Source: JALZKA01 sp963734015
Lineage (GTDB): Bacteria; Actinomycetota; Thermoleophilia; Solirubrobacterales; 70-9
Direction: 5' to 3'
Assembly (NCBI GenBank): GCA_963734015.1
Contig: CAVTFG010000019.1
Span: 124,001-188,000 of the forward strand
Length of the DNA stretch: 64,000 nucleotides
Shown here: positions 42,604 to 51,463 of the stretch, in pieces
Layout: each line of letters opens with the position of its first letter
Numbering within the stretch: position 1 is the stretch's first letter
Program-made: the position numbers and the translations under genes
The notes under the pieces: model-generated
Seen by the model: only the letters and a program-made list of their open reading frames with translations
Told to the model about the DNA's origin: nothing
Databases searched by the model: none

Positions 42604-44203
42604 ATGAGCGCGACCGCTGAGCGCCGCAAGCACTGGGGGTGGGGTTCGGAGTCACGCCAGCCCTCGGCCGCCGACCTGGAAGCGATGGCGCCGCTGGTGC
42701 GGGAGCGGCTGGGGTTCGACGCGCAGCCCGTCGAGGAGCCGGTGCCGCTCAAGGCGATCGACCTCCCCGCGCCGCGCATCACCCCTTCGCGTGTGCTTGA
42801 GCCGATCTGCGCTGCTGATCCGCACTCCCGTGCGACGCACGCGCTCGGCAAGGCGACCCGCGACGTCTGGCGCGGCCTTCGCGGCCGCTTCGAGAATCCG
42901 CCCGACCTCGTGGCACGCCCGCGCGACGAGCACGAGGTGGAGGCGGTGCTCGAGTGGTGCGTCGAGCAGGGGTACGCGGCGATCCCGTACGGCGGCGGTA
43001 CGTCGGTGGTCGGTGGCATCGAGCCACGTCTGCCGCGCGAGTATCCCGGCGTCGTCTCGATCGACCTGGGGGCGCTCGACCGGGTGTTGGAGGTCGACGA
43101 GATCTCGCGCTCGGCCAGGATCCAGGCGGGGGCGGCGGGGCCGGCGCTGGAGGACCAGCTCCGCGAGCGCGGGCTCACGCTGCGCTGCTTCCCGCAATCC
43201 TTCGAGTTCTCGACGCTTGGCGGCTGGATCGCGACCCGGGCCGGCGGCCACTACGCCACCAAGCTCACGCACATCGACGACATGGTCGAGTCGGTGCGCG
43301 CGATCACGCCGGCGGGCGAATGGGAGTCGCGCCGCCTGCCGGGCTCCGGCTCCGGGCCGAGCCCGGACCGGATGCTGATCGGCTCCGAGGGCATCTTGGG
43401 AGTCATCACCGAGGCGTGGGTACGGGTCCAGCCCCGGCCGACCCACAAGGCCTCGTGTGCCATCGCCTTCGAATCGTTCGCGGCCGGCGCCGAAGCCGTA
43501 CGCGAGCTGGCGCAGTCCGGGCTCGACCCGTCGAACTGCCGGTTGCTCGATGCCACGGAGGCGCGCATCAACGGTGCCGGCGACGGCGAGAGCGCGATGC
43601 TGATGCTGGGCTTCGAGTCCGCGCACCATCCGGTCGATTCGGACCTGGATGTGGCGCTCGAAGCGGCGCGCGACCGCGGCGGTGAGGCGGGTCCGGTGCG
43701 GACCGGCGGCGGTGGGGACGGGAGCGAAGCATCCAGCACATGGCGCGACGCCTTCATGGCGGCGCCGTACCTGCGCGACTCGATGACGCAGCTCGGCGTC
43801 CTCTCGGACACGTTCGAGACGGCGATCACCTGGGACCGGTTCGATGAGTTCCACGCCGGGGTGATGGAGGCTGCCCGGAGCGCGGTCGGCGAGCCGAGCC
43901 ACGTCACCTGCCGCTTCACGCACGTCTACCCCGACGGCCCGGCGCCGTACTTCACCGTTCTCACCCCCGCCCGCCGCGGCTCCGAGATCGAGCAATGGGA
44001 CGGGATCAAGGCGGCGGTCTCGGAGGTCTTGATCGACGCCGGCGGCACGATCACCCACCATCACGCGGTTGGCCGCGACCACCGGCCCTGGTACGACCGC
44101 CAGCGTCCGGAGCCCTTCGCCGAGGCGCTTGCGCGCCGCGAAGCGCGCATTGGATCCTGCGGGCGTGCTGAACCCGGGCGTGCTGATCGACCCCGCGGCC
44201 TAA
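42604..44203 (+). CDS. Alkyldihydroxyacetone-phosphate synthase-like FAD-binding oxidase, frameshifted near the end
   Basis: About 532 residues. RRKHWGWGSESRQPSAADLE opens it as in AgpS proteins. The FAD (PCMH) domain has VARPRDEHEVEAVLEWCVEQ, IPYGGGTSVVGGIEPRLP and TLGGWIATRAGGHYATKLTH. The family-specific triple His is at about 485-487 in TITHHHAVGRDHRPWY. One extra T near 44128 shifts the frame; correction gives EALRAAKRALDPAGVLNPGV, then LIDPAA and TAA 44201-44203. Alkyl-DHAP synthase swaps the acyl chain of acyl-DHAP for a fatty alcohol, giving the ether bond. Position after an acyl-CoA reductase supports this. A glycolate-oxidase-like role is the alternative. Confidence 0.85.
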
Positions 44204-44216
44204 CCTTCACGCGGCC

Positions 44217-45087
44217 ATGAGCCCGCTCGTCGCCTCCCTGCGCCCGCAGGAGTGGATCAAGAACCTGCTCGTCTTCGCGGGCGTCATCTTCTCGCGCCAG
44301 TTCGACGACGGCCAGGCGCTCCTCGACGCCACGATCACGTTCGTCGCGTTCTGCGGGATCTCGAGCGCCGGCTACCTGTTCAACGACCTGCGCGACCGGG
44401 ATCACGACCGGCTCCACCCGGACAAGCGCCACCGGCCGATCGCCTCCGGGGCGTTGTCGGTGGAGACGGCGACGACGGCGGCGGTCGGGCTTGGCAGCGT
44501 TCGCGATCCTCCTGCCCTGGGCGACGATCGACGCCGAGGTCGCGGGCATCGTCGCGGTCTACGCGGTGGTCACCGCGGCCTACTCGGTGTTCCTCAAGCG
44601 CCTCGTGATCCTCGACGTGATGACGATCGCGTCGCTCTTCATTCTCCGAGTGGTCGCCGGCGCGGTGGCCGTCGACGCGACCGCGTCCGAGTACCTCCTC
44701 GTCTGCACGGCGATGCTGGCGCTGTTCCTGGGTTTCACCAAGCGGCGGCAGGAAGCGATCTTGGAGGAGGAGCCCCAGGAAGGTGCCACGACCCGCCCGG
44801 TCCTCGAGCACTATTCGCTGCCGTTTCTGGACCAACTGATCGCGATGGTGACCGCGATCGCAATCCTCAGCTACATCATCTACGCGGTGAACTCGCCGTT
44901 CGCCGGCTCGAAGATGCTGGCGACCGCTCCCTCGGTCCTCTACGGGGTCTTCCGCTACCTCTACCTGATCTACGACCGCCGCGACACCCGCTCGACCGCG
45001 GCGATCCTGGCCGAGGACCCGGGAATGATCTTCGCGGGCGCGAGCTACGTCGTCTCGGCCTTTCTGGTGCTCTACGCGTTCGACTGA
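44217..45087 (+). CDS. UbiA-family prenyltransferase, decaprenyl-phosphate phosphoribosyltransferase-like, frameshifted
   Basis: About 290 residues after correction. It starts MSPLVASLRPQEWIKNLLVF. The first Asp-rich motif is NDLRDRDHDRLHPDKRHRPI, and the second region KRLVILDVMTIASLFILRVV plus GFTKRRQEAI fits the DPPR-synthase branch (Rv3806c type). Multiple membrane segments. An extra G in the run near 44487 breaks the frame; removing it gives VGLAAFAILLPWATIDAEVA. DPPR synthase makes the arabinose donor precursor in mycobacteria. Here it lies 13 bp after the ether-lipid gene, so another polyprenyl-phosphate use is possible. Its stop overlaps that of the convergent MFS gene by 16 bp. Confidence 0.82.
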
Positions 45088-46712
45088 GCGGCTGCCGGCT
45101 CCGTCGCGCCGACCTCGTCACCCGCAAGCGATTCCGTCGGAAGTCGCCCCGTGAACCACAGCGACAGCAGCGCAGCCAGGGCGACTGCTCCGAGCGCCAG
45201 GCGCAGCGCGTCGAGCTGGGCATCCCCATAGTCCGCGGCTACGGCGGTCGCCTCGTCCTGCGTGAGCCCGCCATCCGTTGCGGCTTGCTCGACCTCCTCG
45301 ACGGGCACGATGTCGATCCCGTCCTCGGCGTTCGCGACGATCGTCTCGCGCGTGGCCACCGGGATAGCCGGGTTGTCGGTGATGCGCTCGCTGAAGCCCG
45401 TCGCGAGCGAACCGAGCAACACCGCGCCGATTATCGCCGTGCCCAGCGAGGACCCGAGATTCTGGGCGGTTCCCTGAAGCCCACCTCCCTCGCTGGTCTT
45501 CGCCGGCGGGACGGAGGACATGATCACGTTTCCCAACTGCGACGCGAGCAAGCCGGCGCCTGCGCCGATCAAGGCCAGTGCCACTCTGAAGCCGGTGTCG
45601 TTGAGCGTCACGTCGAGCGTCGCGAGCATCACAATCGAGCCGATGCTGACCGCGACCAGCCCGAGTTGCGCGACGGTCCTCGGCGAGCGCCGCCCCGCGA
45701 TCCGGGGACCGACCAGAGCGAAGACGAGCATGGCCACCGACAGGGGGAGCAGGCGCTTGCCGGTCTCGAACGCGTCGAGACCGAGCACGACCTGGAGATA
45801 GACGGGGATGACGAAAAACGTGCCCATGAGGACAAGCTGCTGCCCCACCAGCGTCGAGAGGCCCGCCCGCAGCCGTGCACCTCGCAGCAGCGTCGTGTCG
45901 AGGAGCTGGTCCCGCCCGAGGCGGGCGCGCCGCCGCTCCCAGACGACGAACGCCCCGAGCAGGGCCAGGCCACCGAGCACCATGAACGGCACCGGCGAGA
46001 AGCCCAGCGGCGTGATCTCGGTGCCGTTGATCGTGGGTGGCGTCCGTGGCTGGACGAATCCCCACACGCTGCTGCGCAGAATCGCGAACACGATCAGGCC
46101 CAGACCGCTCGAGGAGAGGGCGACGCCAACGCCGTCGAGTCGCGGACGCCGCTCGGGCGCGGGAGCCTGCGCGATCTGCCGGCGGAGCAGCAGGATCATG
46201 ATCACGACAACGGTCTCGGCGGCGAACACGTAGCGCCACGTGAACTCCGTCGTGACCCAGCCGCCGATGAGTGGGCCTGCGGCGATCGCGACAGCGGCAA
46301 TGCCCCCGAGTAGCGCGTACGCGAGCGCGCGGTCGCGGCCTTCGTAGCTGGCCGCGGTCAGCGCCGCGATCGCCGGGACCACGAGCACGGCTCCGAATCC
46401 CTCGATCCCCGACCAGCCAACCAGCAGGACGGCCAGGTTCGGGCTCAACGCCGTCGTGAGCGACCCGACGCCGTAGATCGCCAGACCGATCGCGAACGCG
46501 CGGTTACGGCCCAGCATGTCGCCGAGCTTCGCGCCGAGCAGCATGAACGCCGCCATCACGAGCGTGTACAGCGTGATCGCGGTTTGCACGCCCTGGATCG
46601 ACGTGTCGAGGTCCTCGACGATCTGGGAGATCGCCACGTTCATGACGCTCGAGTCCAGCACCATGATGAACTGGGCCGAGGCAAAGATCAGCATGGGCAG
46701 CCACTTGCGCAC
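45072..46712 (-). CDS. MFS transporter, DHA2 (14-helix) drug-efflux type
   Basis: 546 residues from GTG 46712. It begins with FASAQFIMVLDSSVMNVAIS, the DHA2 motif, and has the loop LGAKLGDMLGRNRAFAIGLA (motif A) and GPLIGGWVTTEFTWRYVFAA (motif C). About 14 membrane segments, a periplasmic insert near QPRTPPTINGTEITPLGFSP and an external acidic loop near 440-490 before the last helix. Proton-driven export of organic compounds is the family role; substrate unknown. No regulator gene is adjacent. Confidence 0.9.
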   Translation of the reverse strand: MRKWLPMLIFASAQFIMVLDSSVMNVAISQIVEDLDTSIQGVQTAITLYTLVMAAFMLLGAKLGDMLGRNRAFAIGLAIYGVGSLTTALSPNLAVLLVGWSGIEGFGAVLVVPAIAALTAASYEGRDRALAYALLGGIAAVAIAAGPLIGGWVTTEFTWRYVFAAETVVVIMILLLRRQIAQAPAPERRPRLDGVGVALSSSGLGLIVFAILRSSVWGFVQPRTPPTINGTEITPLGFSPVPFMVLGGLALLGAFVVWERRRARLGRDQLLDTTLLRGARLRAGLSTLVGQQLVLMGTFFVIPVYLQVVLGLDAFETGKRLLPLSVAMLVFALVGPRIAGRRSPRTVAQLGLVAVSIGSIVMLATLDVTLNDTGFRVALALIGAGAGLLASQLGNVIMSSVPPAKTSEGGGLQGTAQNLGSSLGTAIIGAVLLGSLATGFSERITDNPAIPVATRETIVANAEDGIDIVPVEEVEQAATDGGLTQDEATAVAADYGDAQLDALRLALGAVALAALLSLWFTGRLPTESLAGDEVGATEPAAAQSNA

Positions 46713-46798
46713 GGCCGCTAGCCCATCCCCGTTGCCGAAGCCGCTGCCACGCGACTGACCCTACATGCCGTCTGGGAGAGTCTCCGCCTATAAGCGAG

Positions 46799-46840
46799 GC
46801 CAGCGGATGGCGCGCGCAGAAGGCGAAGATTCTGGACTAG
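46799..46840 (+). pseudogene. Possible SHOCT C-terminal remnant
   Basis: In the 134-bp gap a plus-strand frame ends AQKAKILD then TAG 46838-46840, nearly identical to the tails AAQKAKLLG (32618) and AAEKARILG (46850 region). The bases before it (EASGWR) do not keep the SHOCT helix. It may be a fragment left by a rearrangement of SHOCT genes, or chance. Confidence 0.3.
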
Positions 46841-46846
46841 CCCGAG

Positions 46847-48187
46847 CTACCCGGATCCGAGGATCCGCGCCTTCTCCGCCGCGAACTCCTCCTCGGTGAG
46901 CGCCCCGGAGTCACGGAGCCCGGCCAGGCGCTCGATCTCGCCGACGCGGGGGTCGCCGCCGGCCGCCGCGGCGGGCGCGCCGGCGGTCGCGACACGCCGC
47001 TCGCGCGCCTCGCGCATCCGCTCGGCGATCCCGTGCGCGACGCCGGCCGGCGAGCCGGTCGTGACGTGGTCGGGGAACTCGCGGATCACCTGGCGGCGCA
47101 GCATCTCGGTCCCGAGCACCGCGAAGGCGATCAAGAGGAGCGAGGGGACCACCCTGTGGGTGGCGATCACCGGGTCCCACCAGAACAGCAGCAGCAGGAG
47201 GACCGCCAGCCCCCCGTAGGCGTAGCGGGGCTGGCGCAGGTAGGGGGTGAGCCAGTGACGGATCGAGGTCGCCCAGCGGGTCGGGCCCGCGAGCCAGGCG
47301 GCGAGCACGATCACGATCCCGTAGAGGACGATCGACTGACCCGTCTCGAGCACCAGCGACGTGCCGATGTTGAAGACGGAGCTGACCGCCGCATCGGACG
47401 ACGCCGCCTCGCTGAGCGAGCCGACGACGAGGTTGCCGCCCGCGCCGCGAGCAAAGAGGACGACGATCCCGACGAGGATGAACGAGAACCCGACGGCGCG
47501 GAGGGTCTGGCGGCGGCGATCCCCCGCGAGCAGGATCGCGGCCGCGTAGAGCAGCAGGGTGAGCGCGGTGAGCACGTAGCCGATCTTCTTCAGAAGGTTG
47601 AGGCCCTTCTGGGCGGCGTCGAGCTCGCTCGACTTCATCACCTCGATCGAGCTCGCCTCCGCCGGCAGCTTGGCGGCCACGTCCGGCAGCCCGAGCTGTG
47701 CGGTTACCGACTCGAGCACCGATTTGAGGTCGAGCGTCACCACCCCGCCGGTGGTCGAGACGAACTCGCCCTTGTCGTCGATCAGGGCGATCAGCTTGCT
47801 CTGTGCCGCTGCACTCGCGTCGACGAAGAGCTGCTGGACCTTGGGCTCCTCAAGCGCCCTTTCGACGACGTTGTCGGCGCCGCTGCGAAGGGCTCCGGCG
47901 ATCGGGCCGGCGAGCGGCGCGAGCTCTGGGCGAAGCCGATCGGCGAGCTCGGACTCGACATCGACGTTGTCGAAGATCGCGGCGACGATGAAGGTGTTGA
48001 GAGCCGCCTGGATGTCAGCGTCCTGGATCAGCTCCTCGCTGGTGTCCCTCCAGGTCTCGGTCTCGAGCACCTGGCGCTTTGCCCACAGCGCGAAAACCGA
48101 GACGATCCCGATGATCGTCGCGAGGACGATGATGATGATCGGGAGTGCCCGACGGCCGGTCTTCTCGTTCGCTTCCCCCTCGCTCAC
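46847..48187 (-). CDS. Polytopic membrane protein with C-terminal SHOCT domain
   Basis: 446 residues. Helix at about 15-35 (LPIIIIVLATIIGIVSVFAL), a soluble extracytoplasmic domain of about 170 residues rich in charged helices (WRDTSEELIQDADIQAALNT, NTFIVAAIFDNVDVESELAD), then four to five helices (205-400) and a cytoplasmic end with SHOCT motif IERLAGLRDSGALTEEEFAA. I do not know the family's function. ATG 48187 is divergent from the DUF7144-like gene, with 162 bp including a 22-bp palindrome between them. Confidence 0.8.
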   Translation of the reverse strand: MSEGEANEKTGRRALPIIIIVLATIIGIVSVFALWAKRQVLETETWRDTSEELIQDADIQAALNTFIVAAIFDNVDVESELADRLRPELAPLAGPIAGALRSGADNVVERALEEPKVQQLFVDASAAAQSKLIALIDDKGEFVSTTGGVVTLDLKSVLESVTAQLGLPDVAAKLPAEASSIEVMKSSELDAAQKGLNLLKKIGYVLTALTLLLYAAAILLAGDRRRQTLRAVGFSFILVGIVVLFARGAGGNLVVGSLSEAASSDAAVSSVFNIGTSLVLETGQSIVLYGIVIVLAAWLAGPTRWATSIRHWLTPYLRQPRYAYGGLAVLLLLLFWWDPVIATHRVVPSLLLIAFAVLGTEMLRRQVIREFPDHVTTGSPAGVAHGIAERMREARERRVATAGAPAAAAGGDPRVGEIERLAGLRDSGALTEEEFAAEKARILGSG

Positions 48188-48314
48188 AGACTTACCCTAA
48201 CCGGGAATGAAGCTCGTCGGCGAGTCGTTCGACCGAGCGTCGCCGTCGCACGCTGGCTTGCACAGCCAGGGTGCGCGCCGGGTTCCGTCCAGTGCGCGGG
48301 CGACAATTCAGTTA

Positions 48315-48336
48315 ACTAGTGCGGGCCCGCACTAGT
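48315..48336. promoter_or_regulatory. Perfect 22-bp palindrome upstream of the DUF7144-like gene
   Basis: ACTAGTGCGGG is followed directly by its exact reverse complement. It ends 4 bp before the GGAG ribosome-binding site of the gene at 48350. With no loop bases it is more likely a dimer-binding operator than an RNA hairpin, though an mRNA stem covering the leader is possible. TTAACTAG just before it could be part of a -10. Confidence 0.6.
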
Positions 48337-48349
48337 GAAAGGAGTCGCT

Positions 48350-48751
48350 ATGGGTACCCACGAGTCCGACTACCGCCCAGGTGAGGGATGGATCGCGTTC
48401 GCCGGCATCATGCTGATGCTGGCTGGATTCATCAACTTCATCTGGGGAATCGCCGCGATCGACAACTCGGCGTTCTTCACCGATGAGGGGCGCTTTGTCA
48501 TATTCGACGATCTCAACGCATGGGGCTGGTTCTTCCTCATCGTCGGGGTCCTCCAGGTGATCGCCGCATTCTCGATCTGGAACAGGCACACGTTCGGCCA
48601 GGTCTTCGGGATCTTCGCCGCCAGCGTGAACGCGGTGATCCTGCTGTTCACGGTGAACGCGTTCCCGTTCGCGGCGTTCATGCTGTTCATCGTCGACATC
48701 CTGGTGATCTACGCGCTGGTCGCCTACGGAGGGCGCGAGCGAGCCGCTTAG
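48350..48751 (+). CDS. DUF7144-like four-helix membrane protein
   Basis: 133 residues, four membrane segments: about 14-36 (WIAFAGIMLMLAGFINFIWG), 58-78 (GWFFLIVGVLQVIAAFSIWN), 84-104 and 106-126. The layout and the WGWFFLIVGVLQVIAA text match the DUF7144 family of actinobacterial membrane proteins of unknown function. GGAG at 48341-48344. A 22-bp palindrome immediately upstream suggests tight control. Start ATG 48350. Confidence 0.8.
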   Translation: MGTHESDYRPGEGWIAFAGIMLMLAGFINFIWGIAAIDNSAFFTDEGRFVIFDDLNAWGWFFLIVGVLQVIAAFSIWNRHTFGQVFGIFAASVNAVILLFTVNAFPFAAFMLFIVDILVIYALVAYGGRERAA

Positions 48752-48841
48752 ACAGGCACCGGTCACAGGGGGGCGGGCGAGCTGCAGGAGCGGCCCTGCG
48801 CAGGCGCATCTGTGCCGGGCGCCGATAGTCTCCCCGTCCCC

Positions 48842-49981
48842 ATGGACCTGACGCTCACCCCTGAGGAAGAGGCGTTCCGGGACGAGGTCCGCGCCTGGAT
48901 CGCGGACAACCATCCCGGCCACGCGCCCGGCGGCGGCGATCAGGCTCAGTTCGAGTTCGAGCGCGAGTGGCAGCGCAAGCTCCACGCGGCCGGCTGGGCG
49001 GGGATCTCGTGGCCGAAGGAGTACGGCGGGCGCGGCGCGACACTGATCGAGCAGTCGATCTTCGGCGAGGAGCTGGCGCGCGCGAAGGCGCCTCGGCCGG
49101 CAAACGTCCTCGGCCTCGTGATGGGCGGTCCGGTGGTGATCGCCCACGGCACCGAGGAGCAGAAGGAGCGCTTCCTGGAGCCGATCCTCTCGGCCGAGGA
49201 GATCTGGTGCCAGGGGTTCTCCGAGCCGGAGTCGGGTTCCGACCTCGCGTCGCTGAAGACGAAGGCCGTCCCCGACGACGGCGGCTTCCGCATCACCGGC
49301 CAGAAGGTCTGGACCACGTTCGCCCACGAGGCGAAGTGGTGCATGCTCGTCGCGCGGACCGACCCTGAAGCGGCCAAGCACAAGGGCCTGACCTACTTCC
49401 TGCTGGACATGGAGCAGGAGGAGATCGAGGTCCGGCCGCTCCGCCAGATCACGGGCGAGGCCGAGTTCAACGAGCTGTTCATGGAAGGCGCCTATGTCCC
49501 AGACGAGAACGTCGTCGGCGGGGTCGGCAACGGCTGGATGGTCGCGATCACCACGCTCATGAACGAGCGCGCGGGCCTGGGCGCCTCGGCAGCGCTGGGG
49601 CTCGCCAACGCGCTCGACGAGCTGATCGAGCTCGCGAAGGAGAGGGGACGCGGCGGGGATCCGATCGTCCGCGACAAGGTCGCGCGCCTGAAGATCGGGA
49701 TCGAGGGCCTGCGGCTCGGGGCCATGCGTTCCCTCACGGCCACGATGAAGGTCGGAACGCCCGGTCCCGAGGGCTCGATCGCGAAGCTGCAGTGGTCGTC
49801 CACGAACCAGGCCCTGACCGAGCTGGCGGTCGAGGTCGGCGGCCTCGATGCGCTGCGGTCGGACTCGATGTGGGCGTACCGCTTCCTGCGCTCGCGCGCG
49901 AACTCGATCGAGGGCGGCACCAGCGACGTGCTCAGGAACATCGTCGCCGAGCGGGTGCTGGGCCTGCCGAAGCTGCGATAA
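48842..49981 (+). CDS. Acyl-CoA dehydrogenase, first of a pair (FadE type)
   Basis: 379 residues. MDLTLTPEEEAFRDEVRAWI opens the N-terminal helical domain. WCQGFSEPESGSDLASLKTK and GQKVWTTFAHEAKWCMLVAR form the middle FAD domain. The end IEGGTSDVLRNIVAERVLGL is typical. It lies 8 bp before a second dehydrogenase gene. Paired genes of this type encode alpha2beta2 heterotetramers in Actinobacteria, many acting on bulky steroid or branched side-chain thioesters. Here the substrate is unknown. Start at ATG 48842. Confidence 0.9.
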   Translation: MDLTLTPEEEAFRDEVRAWIADNHPGHAPGGGDQAQFEFEREWQRKLHAAGWAGISWPKEYGGRGATLIEQSIFGEELARAKAPRPANVLGLVMGGPVVIAHGTEEQKERFLEPILSAEEIWCQGFSEPESGSDLASLKTKAVPDDGGFRITGQKVWTTFAHEAKWCMLVARTDPEAAKHKGLTYFLLDMEQEEIEVRPLRQITGEAEFNELFMEGAYVPDENVVGGVGNGWMVAITTLMNERAGLGASAALGLANALDELIELAKERGRGGDPIVRDKVARLKIGIEGLRLGAMRSLTATMKVGTPGPEGSIAKLQWSSTNQALTELAVEVGGLDALRSDSMWAYRFLRSRANSIEGGTSDVLRNIVAERVLGLPKLR

Positions 49982-49989
49982 GGGAGCTA

Positions 49990-50991
49990 ATGGAGTTCGA
50001 TTTCTCGGACGAGCAGCGCGAGATCAAGTCCACCGCGCGCGAGTTCCTGGCCTCCCGGTTCAAGCCGGAGAAGGTGCGGGAGCTCGCGGAGTCCGACAGC
50101 CCGTACGACGACGCGACCTGGCGCGAGATGTGCGAGCTGGGGTGGCCCGGGATCGCGATCCCCGAGGAGCACGGGGGCCAGGGGCTCGGAGTCGTCGAGC
50201 TGGTCATCCTGCTCGAGGAGATGGGCTACGCGCTCGCGCCCAGCCCGCTGATCTCGAACGCGTACGCAGGCGGCCTGATCGCCGCGGCCGGCTCCGACGA
50301 GCAACGGCGCCGGTGGCTCCCCGGGATCGCATCCGGCGAGGAGCGAGGCGCCGCGGAGTTCACGAACGAGCCCGGGCCGGTCGTCGGGGCAGCGGCCGGC
50401 AGCGCGGTGCTCGTGCTGGCCGAGGGGGAAGGGGCCAAGCTCGTCCCGACCGCCGACGCGGAGCTCGAGGAGATCCCGCTGATCGACAGGACCCGCGCCT
50501 ACTTCAAGGTGACCGCGAACGGCGGCGATCCGCTCCCAGGCGAGATCGCTCCAGCCGTGGCAGCCGGCACCGTCGCACTCGCCGCCGAGTCGGTGGGCGT
50601 CGCGCAGCGGGCACTCGACATCGCCGTCTCCTACGCCAAGGAGCGCGAGCAGTTCGGCCGGCCGATCGGCGCCTACCAGGCCGTCTCGCACCGCCTGGCC
50701 GACATGCTCTGGGAGGTCGAGGAGGCGCGCTCGCTCACCTACTACGCAGCGTGGTGCGCCGACGCCAGGCCCGAGTCGCTCCCGCTCGCCGCCTCGATGG
50801 CGAAGGCGCGAGCGTCGGACGCCGCCTCAGCCGTGACCCACCAGGCGATCCAGACGCTCGGCGGCATCGGCTTCACCTGGGAGCACGACATCCACTTCTT
50901 CCTGAAGCGCGCCCGCGTCTCCGCCCAGCTCATGGGCAGCGCAGGCCAACACCGCGATCGCGTCGCGGAGCTGACCGGGCTCAACGCCTAG
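49990..50991 (+). CDS. Acyl-CoA dehydrogenase, second of a pair (FadE type)
   Basis: 333 residues, shorter than the 380 of a usual subunit, as expected for one half of a heteromer. MEFDFSDEQREIKSTAREFL at the start; the middle domain is degenerate (EFTNEPGPVVGAAAGSAVLV) and lacks the ESGSD-type FAD-contact motif. REQFGRPIGAYQAVSHRLAD and QTLGGIGFTWEHDIHFFLKR complete the C-terminal domain. GGGAG precedes ATG 49990. The degenerate middle suggests shared or missing FAD sites and a partner-dependent role. Confidence 0.88.
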   Translation: MEFDFSDEQREIKSTAREFLASRFKPEKVRELAESDSPYDDATWREMCELGWPGIAIPEEHGGQGLGVVELVILLEEMGYALAPSPLISNAYAGGLIAAAGSDEQRRRWLPGIASGEERGAAEFTNEPGPVVGAAAGSAVLVLAEGEGAKLVPTADAELEEIPLIDRTRAYFKVTANGGDPLPGEIAPAVAAGTVALAAESVGVAQRALDIAVSYAKEREQFGRPIGAYQAVSHRLADMLWEVEEARSLTYYAAWCADARPESLPLAASMAKARASDAASAVTHQAIQTLGGIGFTWEHDIHFFLKRARVSAQLMGSAGQHRDRVAELTGLNA

Positions 50992-51413
50992 CGGCCCCGA
51001 GTCGTACCTTCGTCGAACCGTTCCAGGCCGTCGTCGGGAATCGGCTCCCAGTCCGCGGCGTAGGCGACGTACGCGCGCCAGCTCGGCCGCACGCCGGGGT
51101 CGCCGTCGAAGGCGGACATCCGAACGCTCATCTGGGTCGGGTCGTCGGGATTCCGCGAGAAGAGCTGCGCGCCGCACACGCCGCAGAAGCACTTCTCGAA
51201 CCCGCCCTCGGGATGGCGCCAGGCCTTGACGAGGTCATCGCCCTGGACGAGCCGGAAGGTCCGGCCGTCGATCCGGGCCTGGGCCGAGGACGCGGTGCCG
51301 GTGCGTTTCTGGCAGCGGGTGCAGTGGCAGTAGCCGGCACCGCGGGGGACTTCGCTGAGCTCGAAGCGGACGCTGCCGCAGAGGCAGCCTCCGGTCAGGG
51401 GGAGATTCGGCAT
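50988..51413 (-). CDS. GFA family (glutathione-dependent formaldehyde-activating-like) zinc protein
   Basis: 141 residues. Zinc ligands in GGCLCGSVRFEL, GYCHCTRCQKRTGT and KCFCGVCGAQLFSR, the GFA/CENP-V beta-fold pattern. The WRHPEGGFEKCFCGVCGAQL stretch is family-typical. True formaldehyde activation is not shown for most members, and actinobacteria use mycothiol rather than glutathione. Its stop overlaps the preceding convergent dehydrogenase stop by 4 bp. Confidence 0.88.
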   Translation of the reverse strand: MPNLPLTGGCLCGSVRFELSEVPRGAGYCHCTRCQKRTGTASSAQARIDGRTFRLVQGDDLVKAWRHPEGGFEKCFCGVCGAQLFSRNPDDPTQMSVRMSAFDGDPGVRPSWRAYVAYAADWEPIPDDGLERFDEGTTRGR

Positions 51414-51463
51414 CGTTGGCGGAAGTTTGCCAGCCCGCGGTCGTCGGGTAAGTCCTATGGGAC

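Noticed and set aside
40579..45087. DprE1/DprE2/UbiA arabinan-precursor cluster
   Set aside because: The FAD protein has the AgpS start (HWGWG) and the HHH motif, and the SDR is a 666-residue two-domain protein, unlike DprE1 and the single-domain DprE2. The UbiA assignment alone remains DPPR-synthase-like.
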